Positions 16,382-24,323 of a stretch of DNA of 39,340 nt are shown in pieces. The number at the start of each line of letters is the position of its first letter. Position 1 is the stretch's first letter. The DNA comes from a virus, in IMG/VR virus record IMGVR_UViG_3300030085_000277, positions 1 to 39,340 of that record; one strand, 5' to 3'. The position numbers and the translations under genes were made by a program. The notes beneath the pieces are model-generated. The model ran no database searches and was not told the origin of the DNA. It saw only the letters and a program-made list of their open reading frames with translations.

Positions 16382-16649
16382 CTATGATATTTACTAAAAT
16401 ATCACCTATGAGTGTAAAAAACTCATCGTTAAATTCTTTTTTGTTTATACCATTATTGTCTAATATATCATATTCAAATCTAAATGGCAAGCGTTCTTTT
16501 GCATCTGCTTCACCCAAACTTACTTTTCCATACTTATAAACTACACCCTTGTACTTTCCAGTGTTAATACCAATACATGTTTGGTCAGGATACTTCTCTG
16601 AATTTAGATACACATATGTTGGTTGTTCTATCTTTACTTTAGTAGTCAT
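16302..16649 (-). CDS. Hypothetical protein between oxygenase and gp41
   Basis: About 115 residues starting MTTKVKIEQPTYVYLNSE. A longer frame reaches 16763, but I prefer this ATG because the extra N-terminus lies inside the upstream oxygenase gene and looks non-native. This start overlaps the oxygenase end by only 11 bases. The protein is beta-rich in the first half (CIGINTGKYKGVVYKYGKVSL) with an acidic helix later. A similar small protein precedes gp41 in some cyanophages, from memory. Function unknown; a replication accessory role is suggested only by position. Confidence 0.65.
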   Translation of the reverse strand: MTTKVKIEQPTYVYLNSEKYPDQTCIGINTGKYKGVVYKYGKVSLGEADAKERLPFRFEYDILDNNGINKKEFNDEFFTLIGDILVNIIDEQVGRDNGTIEQYNRENDPIQPNNE

Positions 16650-17268
16650 CCTGCCACTCACTTTCTTTTTTTGGTGTTGGTTTATACTTAGTAAATGAAT
16701 CATCGTAATGTAGATAACTACCAATAATATATTTTGGTTTATTAACTGGTTTTGTACCAGCATGTAACCAAGGCCACATTGGTGGAAATACTAACATTGA
16801 ACCCTTTCTACAAGGTGAACCTTTTTTAAGTAAAGGAAATGTAGTTGCACCCTCATCATTGTCATCTAAGTATAAAAAGAAAACTAAAAACCTTTTCATA
16901 TTCTCTGGGCCTGTGACATCTACATGTGGTCTAAATTCCTCTTTACCATCAGGCATATATCTTTTCATTCTCATACCTTCAAAAGTATATCTTTTAGGCC
17001 ACATTTGTTCTGTGACACCTACTTGCATTTTATACTCTTGAATTTGTTTTTGTAAGATTGTATATAGTTTATTTCTTTCTTCTCTCCACATTTCGTCTTG
17101 TGAAAAATCTATTTGTGTAAAGTCAGCAGATGATTGTTCTACCTTATCAAACTGATCTGTATTTTCTTCAAACTTTTTTATTAGTTCATCACAAAATTCA
17201 TGTGGTATTACATCATTAAATACTCTTATGAAAGTTTCATTTTGTAATTTTACTGGTTCATCACCCAT
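16639..17268 (-). CDS. 2OG-Fe(II) oxygenase, prolyl 4-hydroxylase-like
   Basis: A 209-residue protein with the iron triad H115-x-D117 (FRPHVDVTG) and H169 (PWLHAG), and a 2-oxoglutarate-binding Lys or Arg near 179 (KPKYIIGSYLHY). LVFFLYLDDNDEGATTFP is the typical core strand and loop of prolyl 4-hydroxylase-type enzymes, which use O2 and 2-oxoglutarate to hydroxylate a substrate. The substrate is unknown: protein, or a nucleic acid base in the context of the modification genes 1.5 kb away. It shares the last base of its upstream neighbour (stop/ATG junction). Confidence 0.85.
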   Translation of the reverse strand: MGDEPVKLQNETFIRVFNDVIPHEFCDELIKKFEENTDQFDKVEQSSADFTQIDFSQDEMWREERNKLYTILQKQIQEYKMQVGVTEQMWPKRYTFEGMRMKRYMPDGKEEFRPHVDVTGPENMKRFLVFFLYLDDNDEGATTFPLLKKGSPCRKGSMLVFPPMWPWLHAGTKPVNKPKYIIGSYLHYDDSFTKYKPTPKKESEWQDDY

Positions 17269-17783
17269 TATTTCTTCCTTACTGTAAAGTCAATCGCCAT
17301 CCTTTTTTTATCTGTCAAAATATCTGCAGCCGCATGTGGCACAGTGGAATCAAATATTGCAAAAGATGTTGGTGGAATGTAAGTAGTCTCACCACCATGA
17401 GTAAATCCACCACCCCAACTTTCTTGCCATTCACTATTTACTACTCCAAGTATCTTGATTACATTATCTTGTTTATTATGATCTGTGTGAATATTATCTT
17501 TTCTATGTTTATCTTTAATAGATATGCCACAAAAGTAAATCTCTGGTATGAACAAATCCTTACCACCTTTGTCATAGATTTGTATAAGTAATCCCATAGC
17601 GATACCAGCAAGTAATGGATGTTTAGTATCATCATTATCAATGATATCTAGTTTTAAATGACTTTCATCTAGTGGTTTACCGATAGGATATTTAAAATTC
17701 CAACTGTCATCATTTGATGCCACATGTTTTATCATATCTAGATAAAATGGACTACAAGCATTTTCTATAAGTTTAATGGCCAT
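17268..17783 (-). CDS. 2OG-Fe(II) oxygenase
   Basis: A 171-residue compact oxygenase with H99-x-D101 (NIHTDHNK), a distal H150 (STVPHAA) and R161 ([10 protein letters not shown]) for 2-oxoglutarate. The [15 protein letters not shown] segment is the usual turn before the distal strand. It belongs to the phage-type small oxygenases found widely in marine T4-like phages. It overlaps uvsX by 11 bases and touches the next oxygenase, so two oxygenases are co-translated with the recombinase. The substrate is not known. Confidence 0.8.
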   Translation of the reverse strand: MAIKLIENACSPFYLDMIKHVASNDDSWNFKYPIGKPLDESHLKLDIIDNDDTKHPLLAGIAMGLLIQIYDKGGKDLFIPEIYFCGISIKDKHRKDNIHTDHNKQDNVIKILGVVNSEWQESWGGGFTHGGETTYIPPTSFAIFDSTVPHAAADILTDKKRMAIDFTVRKK

Positions 17784-18792
17784 ACTTAAATTCCTTTCCA
17801 GCAGCTTCTTCTAGTTGTGCCATAACTTCCTCTGTAAAGAACTTCTCTGGATTTTTCATAATCGTTTTACCAAACTGAGTTGTACCATCCGATACTACAT
17901 ACTTAGTCGATTGTTTCTTGAAAATCTCATACTTCTCTGCAAGTTCTAGCAATCCATAATATTTATCTAATCCTTTATCATATGTCAATCTAACATCAAC
18001 CATTTTATTTTCTACTGTCAATCTTGACTTATGATTTTTACAGTGGACAATATTACCAATAACTTCTGTTCCATCTTTCTCTTTCTTCTTTGACAAGAAT
18101 ATGATTGATGAGGCTGCATACTTTAGACCAGAACCACCACCCATTTCTTTTGTAGGAAACATACTTCCCATAGAATCATATGTGTGATTAGTTACAACAA
18201 GAGGTATTCCTGCCTTACCAAGTTTTAGTGTCAATACACGAAATGCAGCTTTTAGAACTTGTGCCCGTGTCATATCTCTAGTTTCTTTACCTTCAGCAGT
18301 ATCCTCTACTTCTTTTGTAGTAGATAACATACCCAAACTATCTAGACACATAAACATAGGTCTTTTTAAATCTACATCTTGCTGATTATATCTATCTGCA
18401 ACTTTGATTGCTTGTGTTCTAAAATCTTGAACTGTAGTCACTGGTGAGATAACCATTCTTTTTGGATCAATTCCTCTATCAATCACCATCTGTTTAGTGA
18501 TTGCACTTTCTGATTCAAAGTAAACCACGCCACCATCTGGATTTGCATCTAGAAAGTTTTTTACCATACCCATCAAAAAGAATGTCTTACCAGTTGCACT
18601 TTCACCAGCGAGTGCAGTAATTTTATTTGCAGGCAAACCACCATACATACTACCACTTAACAATGCATTGAAAATATAAGATCCAGTGTCTACAAACTTT
18701 TCAACATCACCAGAGGCAACTCCGTCCTCAACTAAACTAGCATATTCATTACCAGTAATTTTAATTATATCTTTTAGAAAATCATTCGTCAT
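17773..18792 (-). CDS. uvsX: UvsX recombinase (RecA-like)
   Basis: A 339-residue RecA-fold strand-exchange protein. Walker A is GESATGKT at 63-70 and the Walker B strand is [11 protein letters not shown]. It also has [27 protein letters not shown], a region typical of T4 UvsX. It coats single-stranded DNA for recombination-dependent replication and repair, working with gp41 downstream and gp46/47. It overlaps the mazG-like gene upstream and an oxygenase downstream by 11 bases each. Confidence 0.92.
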   Translation of the reverse strand: MTNDFLKDIIKITGNEYASLVEDGVASGDVEKFVDTGSYIFNALLSGSMYGGLPANKITALAGESATGKTFFLMGMVKNFLDANPDGGVVYFESESAITKQMVIDRGIDPKRMVISPVTTVQDFRTQAIKVADRYNQQDVDLKRPMFMCLDSLGMLSTTKEVEDTAEGKETRDMTRAQVLKAAFRVLTLKLGKAGIPLVVTNHTYDSMGSMFPTKEMGGGSGLKYAASSIIFLSKKKEKDGTEVIGNIVHCKNHKSRLTVENKMVDVRLTYDKGLDKYYGLLELAEKYEIFKKQSTKYVVSDGTTQFGKTIMKNPEKFFTEEVMAQLEEAAGKEFKYGH

Positions 18793-19165
18793 ATATCACT
18801 CCTTCTAAATTAGGTTCTGAGTAGTTCGGGCCTTTCATGACTTTTCCATCTTTACGATACATCGGTTTTCCATCCTCTCCCAACTTGGACATATTTGATC
18901 TTTGGACTTCTGCAAAACATTTGTCGAGATCAATTCCAAAAGTATGACCTGCGCCATAGGTGACATATAAGATATCTGCGAGAGCATCTGCAACATCAAC
19001 GAGTGTTCCCTTTTCACATGCTTCTTCCAGTTCATTTAACTCTTCCCTAATTAAGTCAATTCTCAAGTCTACTTCTTCATCTGTAGGCCACTGTGGTTCT
19101 GTTCTGACTTTCTGTTTGAAAGTCTCCATGAAAGTTTTTACTTCTTTGAAATTACTATTTTTCAT
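18782..19165 (-). CDS. mazG: MazG-like nucleotide pyrophosphohydrolase
   Basis: An all-alpha NTP pyrophosphohydrolase with the EExxE...ExxD-type metal site ([11 protein letters not shown] and [12 protein letters not shown]). It hydrolyses (d)NTPs to NMPs and pyrophosphate; phage versions may remove unwanted nucleotides or adjust host alarmone-type signals. I place the start at the ATG at 19165 (MKNSNFKEV, 127 residues). A TTG start at 19201 is possible, but that codon is part of a TTGACA -35 box whose predicted transcript begins at about 19166. Next to modification genes, it might also clear an unmodified nucleotide; this is inference. Confidence 0.82.
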   Translation of the reverse strand: MKNSNFKEVKTFMETFKQKVRTEPQWPTDEEVDLRIDLIREELNELEEACEKGTLVDVADALADILYVTYGAGHTFGIDLDKCFAEVQRSNMSKLGEDGKPMYRKDGKVMKGPNYSEPNLEGVIYDE

Positions 19166-19172
19166 TTTTACC

Positions 19173-19201
19173 ATCCTATCATAATTCGTTATTATTGTCA
19201 A
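19173..19201 (-). promoter_or_regulatory. Sigma70-type promoter TTGACA-17-TAGGAT
   Basis: TTGACA at 19201-19196 and TAGGAT at 19178-19173 on the minus strand, 17-base spacer. The TGA stop of the Mom-like gene is inside the -35 box. The expected start (about 19166) is one base before the mazG ATG at 19165. Confidence 0.55.
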
Positions 19202-20004
19202 GTGAAAAATTCACTTAAATTACCTACACCATATTTGTCTGATACTTTATTTACATTACTAGAATTATGTTGTGTAACATTACCATCTATAAATGGTAGT
19301 GCATCAGTTAGTGTATATTCTGTCTCGCCGGGCTTTTTTACTTTCCACTGCAAGTCTTTGTCTTTTGGATATTCTCTTGTCCATTCCATCGTAGAGTTTT
19401 TTAAATATTTCTTAGAGGTTTTGTTTATTGGATAAATGTATCTAAACTGTTTACCCCACACTCTCGTAAATCCTAACTCACCCATCTTTTTATCATTTGG
19501 TCTTGGGCCATACTTTGTATCATCTCTACCCATTTCTTTTTTCATTTTTCTCTGAATAGTTCTAAAGTGGACTTTCTCTCCACTCTCACTTAAATATATA
19601 TCTGTCCAAATAAAACCACCATACAAAAAGTTTGCGGCCTGATAAACATAGCCAGGCTTACCCACAATACCATCGGCCCAGGTATAAAGATATTTTACAC
19701 TAGGTGTGTTTTCTTTCATCCACTTAATAGTTAAACTCTGCATCTGTGATTCACTATTCCTTGGCATCTTTTCATCCATACACATCTTACCTATCTCATA
19801 GTAATCTGCTGTAGTAAGTTCTGGAAACATCTTTCTAATAGTTCCCATAGGATTAGTTCCCCACCCTAGTGTCAATATACCAACAAGTTCATCATCAACA
19901 TATGCACCAAGATAGTGCTTAGTGAGTTTAGGCATTACAGCACTATAGTGTCTTTCTTGTACAAATAGAGTTGCAACTCTCCAATCCACTGGTTTCATAA
20001 TCAT
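19198..20004 (-). CDS. Mom-like GNAT-fold DNA modification protein
   Basis: A 268-residue protein resembling the phage Mu Mom family, which converts adenine to a carbamoylmethyl-type adenine and so blocks many restriction enzymes. Supporting segments: FVQERHYSAVMPK (14-26) with HYLGAYVDDELVGILTLG (30-47), YEIGKMCMDEKMPRNSESQM (69-88), and YTWADGIVGKPGYVYQAANF (107-126). The last resembles the SYAD...GHxGTIYQATNF segment of Mom relatives. The C-terminal 100 residues are an extra basic extension. It overlaps the GT-A gene by 4 bases. The exact chemistry could differ from Mu. Assignment is by remembered family pattern, not by search. Confidence 0.68.
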   Translation of the reverse strand: MIMKPVDWRVATLFVQERHYSAVMPKLTKHYLGAYVDDELVGILTLGWGTNPMGTIRKMFPELTTADYYEIGKMCMDEKMPRNSESQMQSLTIKWMKENTPSVKYLYTWADGIVGKPGYVYQAANFLYGGFIWTDIYLSESGEKVHFRTIQRKMKKEMGRDDTKYGPRPNDKKMGELGFTRVWGKQFRYIYPINKTSKKYLKNSTMEWTREYPKDKDLQWKVKKPGETEYTLTDALPFIDGNVTQHNSSNVNKVSDKYGVGNLSEFFT

Positions 20005-20705
20005 ATTGGTAGTTTTCCATACTGACTATCTGTATACATTTTTTTCCATTTGATTTTAATTTTCTTAAAATCGCCACCCATAACATTTTTTTTAACACCA
20101 TTCCAAGATACATGATTAGGATACATCTCTATAAGTTTTGCATGTGTATTGTTTATTAGTTCTAAAGTTCTCCACTCATTACATCCACCATCCACAAGAA
20201 TCTTTGATATATAACCAAACTCATCCCATATACGATTAGTATGTCCTTTTTCAAATAATTGTAATACCATATGAATATCTTCACAAACTGGTAGCGACCA
20301 ATCTAGTTCATCTTCCTTTGGTAATCTCTTTCCATTAAAAAAGAAACCACAGTTTACAGCTGCGATGTCAATATAAGGTTTGCCTGCTGGTGGTAAATTA
20401 CCTTGACGAAAACCAGCAAAGTCTACTTCATCTAACCACTTACTAGTTTCTGATAACATGTAATCCCAATCTTGAGCATTCATAAGTCTCTTTGACTTTT
20501 CACCATTTGGTGTTCTACGAATAAATTTTAGATCATCATCAAACACACCATATTTAATATCAGCGCTATTCATGTATATCCATCGTCTTGTCTCCGTGAT
20601 ACCAATATCATTATCTGGCAAAACTAAGATTGGATACTTTGAATATAAATGTTTTTCTTTAGGTTGCACTACAAGAGTTGTCAAGGCCTGTGCAGGCCCT
20701 GACAT
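20001..20705 (-). CDS. GT-A glycosyltransferase of the TET/GREB1-associated (TAGT) type
   Basis: A 234-residue protein. Signature parts: YPILVLPDNDIGITETRRWI (24-43), the DxD-like metal/sugar-nucleotide site GVFDDDLKFIRR (D56-D58), a beta segment AAVNCGFFFNGKR, and the acidic ED142-143 in CEDIHMVLQLFEKGHTN. This is the pattern of TET-associated glycosyltransferases predicted to add sugars to hydroxymethylated pyrimidines in phage DNA. It overlaps the Mom-like gene by 4 bases. A gap of 56 bases separates it from the upstream GIY-YIG/ParB gene. No clear Shine-Dalgarno is seen at the ATG. Sugar and base are unknown. Confidence 0.65.
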   Translation of the reverse strand: MSGPAQALTTLVVQPKEKHLYSKYPILVLPDNDIGITETRRWIYMNSADIKYGVFDDDLKFIRRTPNGEKSKRLMNAQDWDYMLSETSKWLDEVDFAGFRQGNLPPAGKPYIDIAAVNCGFFFNGKRLPKEDELDWSLPVCEDIHMVLQLFEKGHTNRIWDEFGYISKILVDGGCNEWRTLELINNTHAKLIEMYPNHVSWNGVKKNVMGGDFKKIKIKWKKMYTDSQYGKLPI

Positions 20706-20761
20706 ATTATCATAGGTGATTTGATTATTACATCTACCTAAAGTCGGTATATAAATGTGAT

Positions 20762-21976
20762 CTATAATGTGTTCTTCTCCAAGTAATCTAACTCTATTAA
20801 GTTAACATAAAAAGTTACTCCACCATAATTAGAAGCCCTTGATAACCTCTTCTCTGCTTTTGCAGACCACTTCTTTTTCCACTCTTTCTGAGATTTCATT
20901 GATGGATGTTTGATATAAACATTTACATACCTCTTAGATAACTTACCATCAATTATCGCATCAAACTTATCAAATAATTGATCGATGTCAAAGTTTGCAG
21001 AAGATGACACATAAGAAACTGTATCTTTATCTGAAGCAGCATCCGTGATTTCTTTTAACTCTTTGTCGGTATATAACTTTAACTGAAAGCCAGGCGGTAT
21101 CAACTTTGCATCTTCAATCTCATCTTTTGCTTTATCTATAATACCTTTGACTTGTCTTGTTGAAAAATTATTCTTTATCAACAAAACTTTGTTTTCATTA
21201 GAGTCGGCAGAGATACCTTTCTTATTGAATTTATTTACAATGTTTTGAATCCAATCCTCTTTATCTGACTTCTTTTGAGCCTTCTTTGGTTGAGGATTTA
21301 ATAAATTTGCAAGGTCGATTAACTCGATCTCATCAAACTTTTCCCAAACTTCTTTAGGAATATACATAACAGGCATTGTATCAACATGTGGCACCTTGTT
21401 TGCAGAAATGGTTGTGTGATTACCATTTATCATCAAGTCTTTACCTTTACCATAATAATCTTTTAAGATATGGACAGGCTCCCACTCTGATAAATCACCT
21501 TTTAAATCCATCATTGAATCTTGTAAAACTTTCAAGTGTTCTGGGTCAGTATTTGCAACCCTTACTTGAAATCTTTTCACATCTTTAATTTTTGTCTTTT
21601 TAACAAATTTTACTGGAAACTTCTTTTCCACAATCGCATCAAATAATTCAATCACTGATTTGTATTTTGTTTTTTTGACATAGAGACCGCCACCATTAGA
21701 TTTATTGTAGTAGTCATCATTATTTTTTGCATCAACTTCTAATAGCATTTCATTCTCCTTTGTTGCCATTTCTTGACAAGTTCCATAATCTAAAATTTCA
21801 TAGGAATTATCTTTGTTTGCAAAGTCTTTTCTAAAAATAGGACATTTACTAGAATGATAATAAGTACCATCTGCTTTACCCTTATGCCAACCGATATACA
21901 TCTTTCCAGTTTTATGAACTGTTATTTTGTATAAGTAAGCTTCGTAATTCTTTGGTTCATTTTCTCTCATCATCAT
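20762..21976 (-). CDS. GIY-YIG nuclease-like + ParB-like domain fusion
   Basis: A 404-residue protein. Residues 11-60 look like a GIY-YIG nuclease start (AYLYKITVHKTGKMYIGWHK), with the YIG at 27-29. Residues about 135-210 resemble a ParB/Srx-type domain, with MINGNHTTISANK matching the GxHR-like loop (GNH here). The C-terminal 170 residues are basic and helical, ending in a beta-rich segment. ParB-like domains accompany DNA base-modification genes in several phages, where nuclease or glycosylase roles are predicted. It could cut or process unmodified DNA, or be a homing-type nuclease. The start is MMM at 21976-21968, with a promoter ending right at it. Confidence 0.65.
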   Translation of the reverse strand: MMMRENEPKNYEAYLYKITVHKTGKMYIGWHKGKADGTYYHSSKCPIFRKDFANKDNSYEILDYGTCQEMATKENEMLLEVDAKNNDDYYNKSNGGGLYVKKTKYKSVIELFDAIVEKKFPVKFVKKTKIKDVKRFQVRVANTDPEHLKVLQDSMMDLKGDLSEWEPVHILKDYYGKGKDLMINGNHTTISANKVPHVDTMPVMYIPKEVWEKFDEIELIDLANLLNPQPKKAQKKSDKEDWIQNIVNKFNKKGISADSNENKVLLIKNNFSTRQVKGIIDKAKDEIEDAKLIPPGFQLKLYTDKELKEITDAASDKDTVSYVSSSANFDIDQLFDKFDAIIDGKLSKRYVNVYIKHPSMKSQKEWKKKWSAKAEKRLSRASNYGGVTFYVNLIELDYLEKNTL

Positions 21977-21982
21977 AAGGCT

Positions 21983-22011
21983 ATACTACCAGATGATTCG
22001 CTAAATGTCAA
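21983..22011 (-). promoter_or_regulatory. Sigma70-type promoter TTGACA-17-TAGTAT
   Basis: TTGACA at 22011-22006 and TAGTAT at 21988-21983 on the minus strand, 17-base spacer. It overlaps the end of the GT-B gene. The predicted start base, 21976, is the A of the ATG of the GIY-YIG/ParB gene. Confidence 0.65.
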
Positions 22012-22990
22012 GTGAAAAATTCATTTTATCTGAAAATAATTCAAAATATTCAAACTCTTCTAATAATACTTTTTTATAGTTGTTTCTGTATTCTGTAAGT
22101 TTTAGTGTAAAAAGTGTCTCATCTCTTAGTTGTTTTATTCTATGTTCTAAATCTACAAATCTATTTACCCTTTGCCAATCATCAATATTATATGTATTAT
22201 TCTTATCATAGTCACCCCAAACAAAAGGTATCATTCCAATAGAAAGTGCCTCTGGATACCTACTGGTCGTGGCCTCTGGATCGAGCCAGTTAAAACAAAG
22301 TGTTGCACGACATGGTTCTAACATAGGTAGTAGTTTCTTCCAATCTTTTATCCATTTAGATTGTCTTTCTACACCACTTGGAAAACCACCTACCAATACT
22401 GTAGACATTTCTGAGCGATATATCTCACGAATAGTTTTTTCTCTTACATTTTTTTCTGAGGGTTTCATGCGACCCCAGTAGCCGAAGTCTGTAGTTTTAC
22501 CATCACTCATCATTTGTGCAAGTGGATTTTTAAGAGATTGTATAAAATGATATTTCATTCCATGAATATTACCACTAAAATCTATCTCATCTATCGTATG
22601 AAAGTTTTTAATATTAGGTATAAAACTACGATACAATTCTTCTGTATCTCCTCTGTCACTTCTCCACATAATTACAGTTTTACCCTCAAAGAATGGTATA
22701 ATCTTTTCCATGTGACTTTGTGACTTTGCAAGGTCTTTTGGATTCATCTGTAACTCACCATGATACCTAAACTCTGAATCACTAGGTATAACTATTACAT
22801 CGGCCCACTCTATATTCTCTGGTGTCCTTTTAGGTCTTTCTGAACCAAATGATACATTGTAAGTTCTATATTCATGTTGTGGATTTGCTTTCATCCACTT
22901 TACATAGTTCTCAAAAAAACTATCTAGAACTGTTTCAAGTGGGCCATTATATTTTACATTACTTCGTAATCTTGCAACACATATTTTCAT
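22001..22990 (-). CDS. GT-B glycosyltransferase resembling T4 beta-glucosyltransferase
   Basis: A 329-residue protein with an N-terminal Rossmann-like half (MKICVARLRSNVKYNG; WADVIVIPSDSEFRYHGE) and a C-terminal nucleotide-sugar half. TDFGYWGRMKPSEKNVREK corresponds in position to the YGGSFRSGQRESK segment of T4 beta-glucosyltransferase. ATTSRYPEALSIGMIPFVW corresponds to the FITLRVWETMASDAVMLI segment. The closing helix with NRFVDLEHRIKQLRDE also matches in layout. T4 BGT glucosylates 5-hydroxymethylcytosine in DNA. The alignment is by eye and remote, so a different acceptor is possible. It overlaps its upstream neighbour by 4 bases. Confidence 0.65.
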   Translation of the reverse strand: MKICVARLRSNVKYNGPLETVLDSFFENYVKWMKANPQHEYRTYNVSFGSERPKRTPENIEWADVIVIPSDSEFRYHGELQMNPKDLAKSQSHMEKIIPFFEGKTVIMWRSDRGDTEELYRSFIPNIKNFHTIDEIDFSGNIHGMKYHFIQSLKNPLAQMMSDGKTTDFGYWGRMKPSEKNVREKTIREIYRSEMSTVLVGGFPSGVERQSKWIKDWKKLLPMLEPCRATLCFNWLDPEATTSRYPEALSIGMIPFVWGDYDKNNTYNIDDWQRVNRFVDLEHRIKQLRDETLFTLKLTEYRNNYKKVLLEEFEYFELFSDKMNFSLDI

Positions 22991-23214
22991 TTTAAAATCT
23001 CCACATCTCCCTCTGTCATAATGACAACTCTAGCGCCACAAGAAAGAAGAGGTTTATCATTACCGCCATACACCACTGTACTAGAACCAAGTATTTTAAC
23101 TTCATGACAGTATGTGTTGGTTTTACCTTTTTTAACAGTGATAACTGGTTCATTTGTTCCATGTTTTTTATTTGCTCTTATTTTATGTTGATTTACATGT
23201 ATATAAGTTTTCAT
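22987..23214 (-). CDS. Small conserved phage protein, beta-rich
   Basis: A 75-residue protein starting MKTYIHVNQHKIRANKKHG and ending with LLSCGARVVIMTEGDVEIL. It is largely beta, with two cysteines (37 and 59). This resembles a small protein found in many unrelated phages that I recall but cannot name. It overlaps both neighbours by 4 bases (ATGA junctions), so it is part of a strict translational relay between the DUF4338-like and GT-B genes. Function unknown. Confidence 0.75.
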   Translation of the reverse strand: MKTYIHVNQHKIRANKKHGTNEPVITVKKGKTNTYCHEVKILGSSTVVYGGNDKPLLSCGARVVIMTEGDVEILK

Positions 23215-24323
23215 CTTATAATGTCAATCTTATTCATAGTTTCTTGATTCCAAACTTCAAGTTCTCTTCTTAACTTGTCCTCTCTAATCATTTTAATATA
23301 CCTTTTAGTAGCAAGTTTTTTCCACCATGTAACTACATTTTCAAGTTCAAACCTATCATAGTTTTCTGCTTTTGTCAAGTCATTAGTTTTACCTAACAAT
23401 ACATCTCTCACATTAGAGTATCCATACTCTGACATATAAAATCTTTTTTGTGTAGTGACATCACTTGCTTTTGCAATCTCTTTTGAGAATAATTCATATG
23501 CTTTCTTATCATGTTCTAGTAAACTTTTCTTTACAATACCTACCATCTTAGTTTGCATTTTAAGTTTTCTACTTGAGGCGCCTTTATGTATAAGTTCCTC
23601 ACCACCATTCTTTTCTGTAAACCAATCCCTCATCTCTGGATAGATATCTTCACCAAGTGTTAGTAGAAACTTAGATTGTGTATCACCTTTATATCTAAGA
23701 TATGGTCGCATACCATCGTACATACTTGCACCTTTGATATTACCATACAAAGATGTAGTCTCAAATAAACAAAACTTGGTATCATATTTCTTGTTTAACA
23801 TTCTACGACTTGCATGGGAACAACATATGGCTGCAAGTAATTTACCACCAAGATAATTATAACCGAAAGGTTGCACAGGCACGATATTGAAACCCATGAT
23901 TGCCCTTTTATTAAATATATCTAAGTCTGGAACTCCACCAAGAAAATCATTTCTAGGTTTACTGTTTATTAGTGGACTACCATATCTAATAAATCCAACT
24001 ACAGTATTTGTAGTAGTTTCTTTTACTACAAGTTTGAGCGTCTTGCCTGGGTTTTCGTCTGGACTAAATGATGCAGTTTTTTCTAACAGAGTATCAAATA
24101 GTTTTGTAGGCATTTCTACAACTTGGAAGTTCATGTCCTCTGGATGCAGATCATAATCTTGAAACATATCATCTTCAAGTGACATGCCAGGCAAGGGGGC
24201 AGGAATATCTCTAACTCTTTCTATCTTTCTTGCACGAAAATAATCATCAATACGATTGAAATCTTTGAAGTATCTCATCAATTTTGTAGCAGCATATATC
24301 GAGTCTTGTTTATCTAGTATCAT
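23211..24323 (-). CDS. DUF4338/DruA-like conserved phage protein
   Basis: A 370-residue protein. The centre (residues about 105-205) contains VVGFIRYGSPLINSKPRNDF, IMGFNIVPVQPFGYNYLGGK and CLFETTSLYG. In order this is 'return to a G-x-I-R-x-G-S-P strand, N-x-x-I-x-P loop, G-G-K-L-L helix, E-T-T/S strand', which resembles the DUF4338 family, including DruA of the Druantia defence system. The C-terminal 150 residues are basic and helical. No catalytic role is established for the family. It lies between the polymerase and the glycosyltransferases, overlapping both sides by 4 bases, so it may act on DNA or on modified DNA. The link to DruA is tentative. Confidence 0.55.
   Translation of the reverse strand: MILDKQDSIYAATKLMRYFKDFNRIDDYFRARKIERVRDIPAPLPGMSLEDDMFQDYDLHPEDMNFQVVEMPTKLFDTLLEKTASFSPDENPGKTLKLVVKETTTNTVVGFIRYGSPLINSKPRNDFLGGVPDLDIFNKRAIMGFNIVPVQPFGYNYLGGKLLAAICCSHASRRMLNKKYDTKFCLFETTSLYGNIKGASMYDGMRPYLRYKGDTQSKFLLTLGEDIYPEMRDWFTEKNGGEELIHKGASSRKLKMQTKMVGIVKKSLLEHDKKAYELFSKEIAKASDVTTQKRFYMSEYGYSNVRDVLLGKTNDLTKAENYDRFELENVVTWWKKLATKRYIKMIREDKLRRELEVWNQETMNKIDIIR

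Noticed and set aside
20706-20761. A promoter before the GT-A gene (TAGATG-16-TATGAT)
   Set aside because: The -35 match is weak and the start would fall inside the coding sequence, so I did not annotate it.
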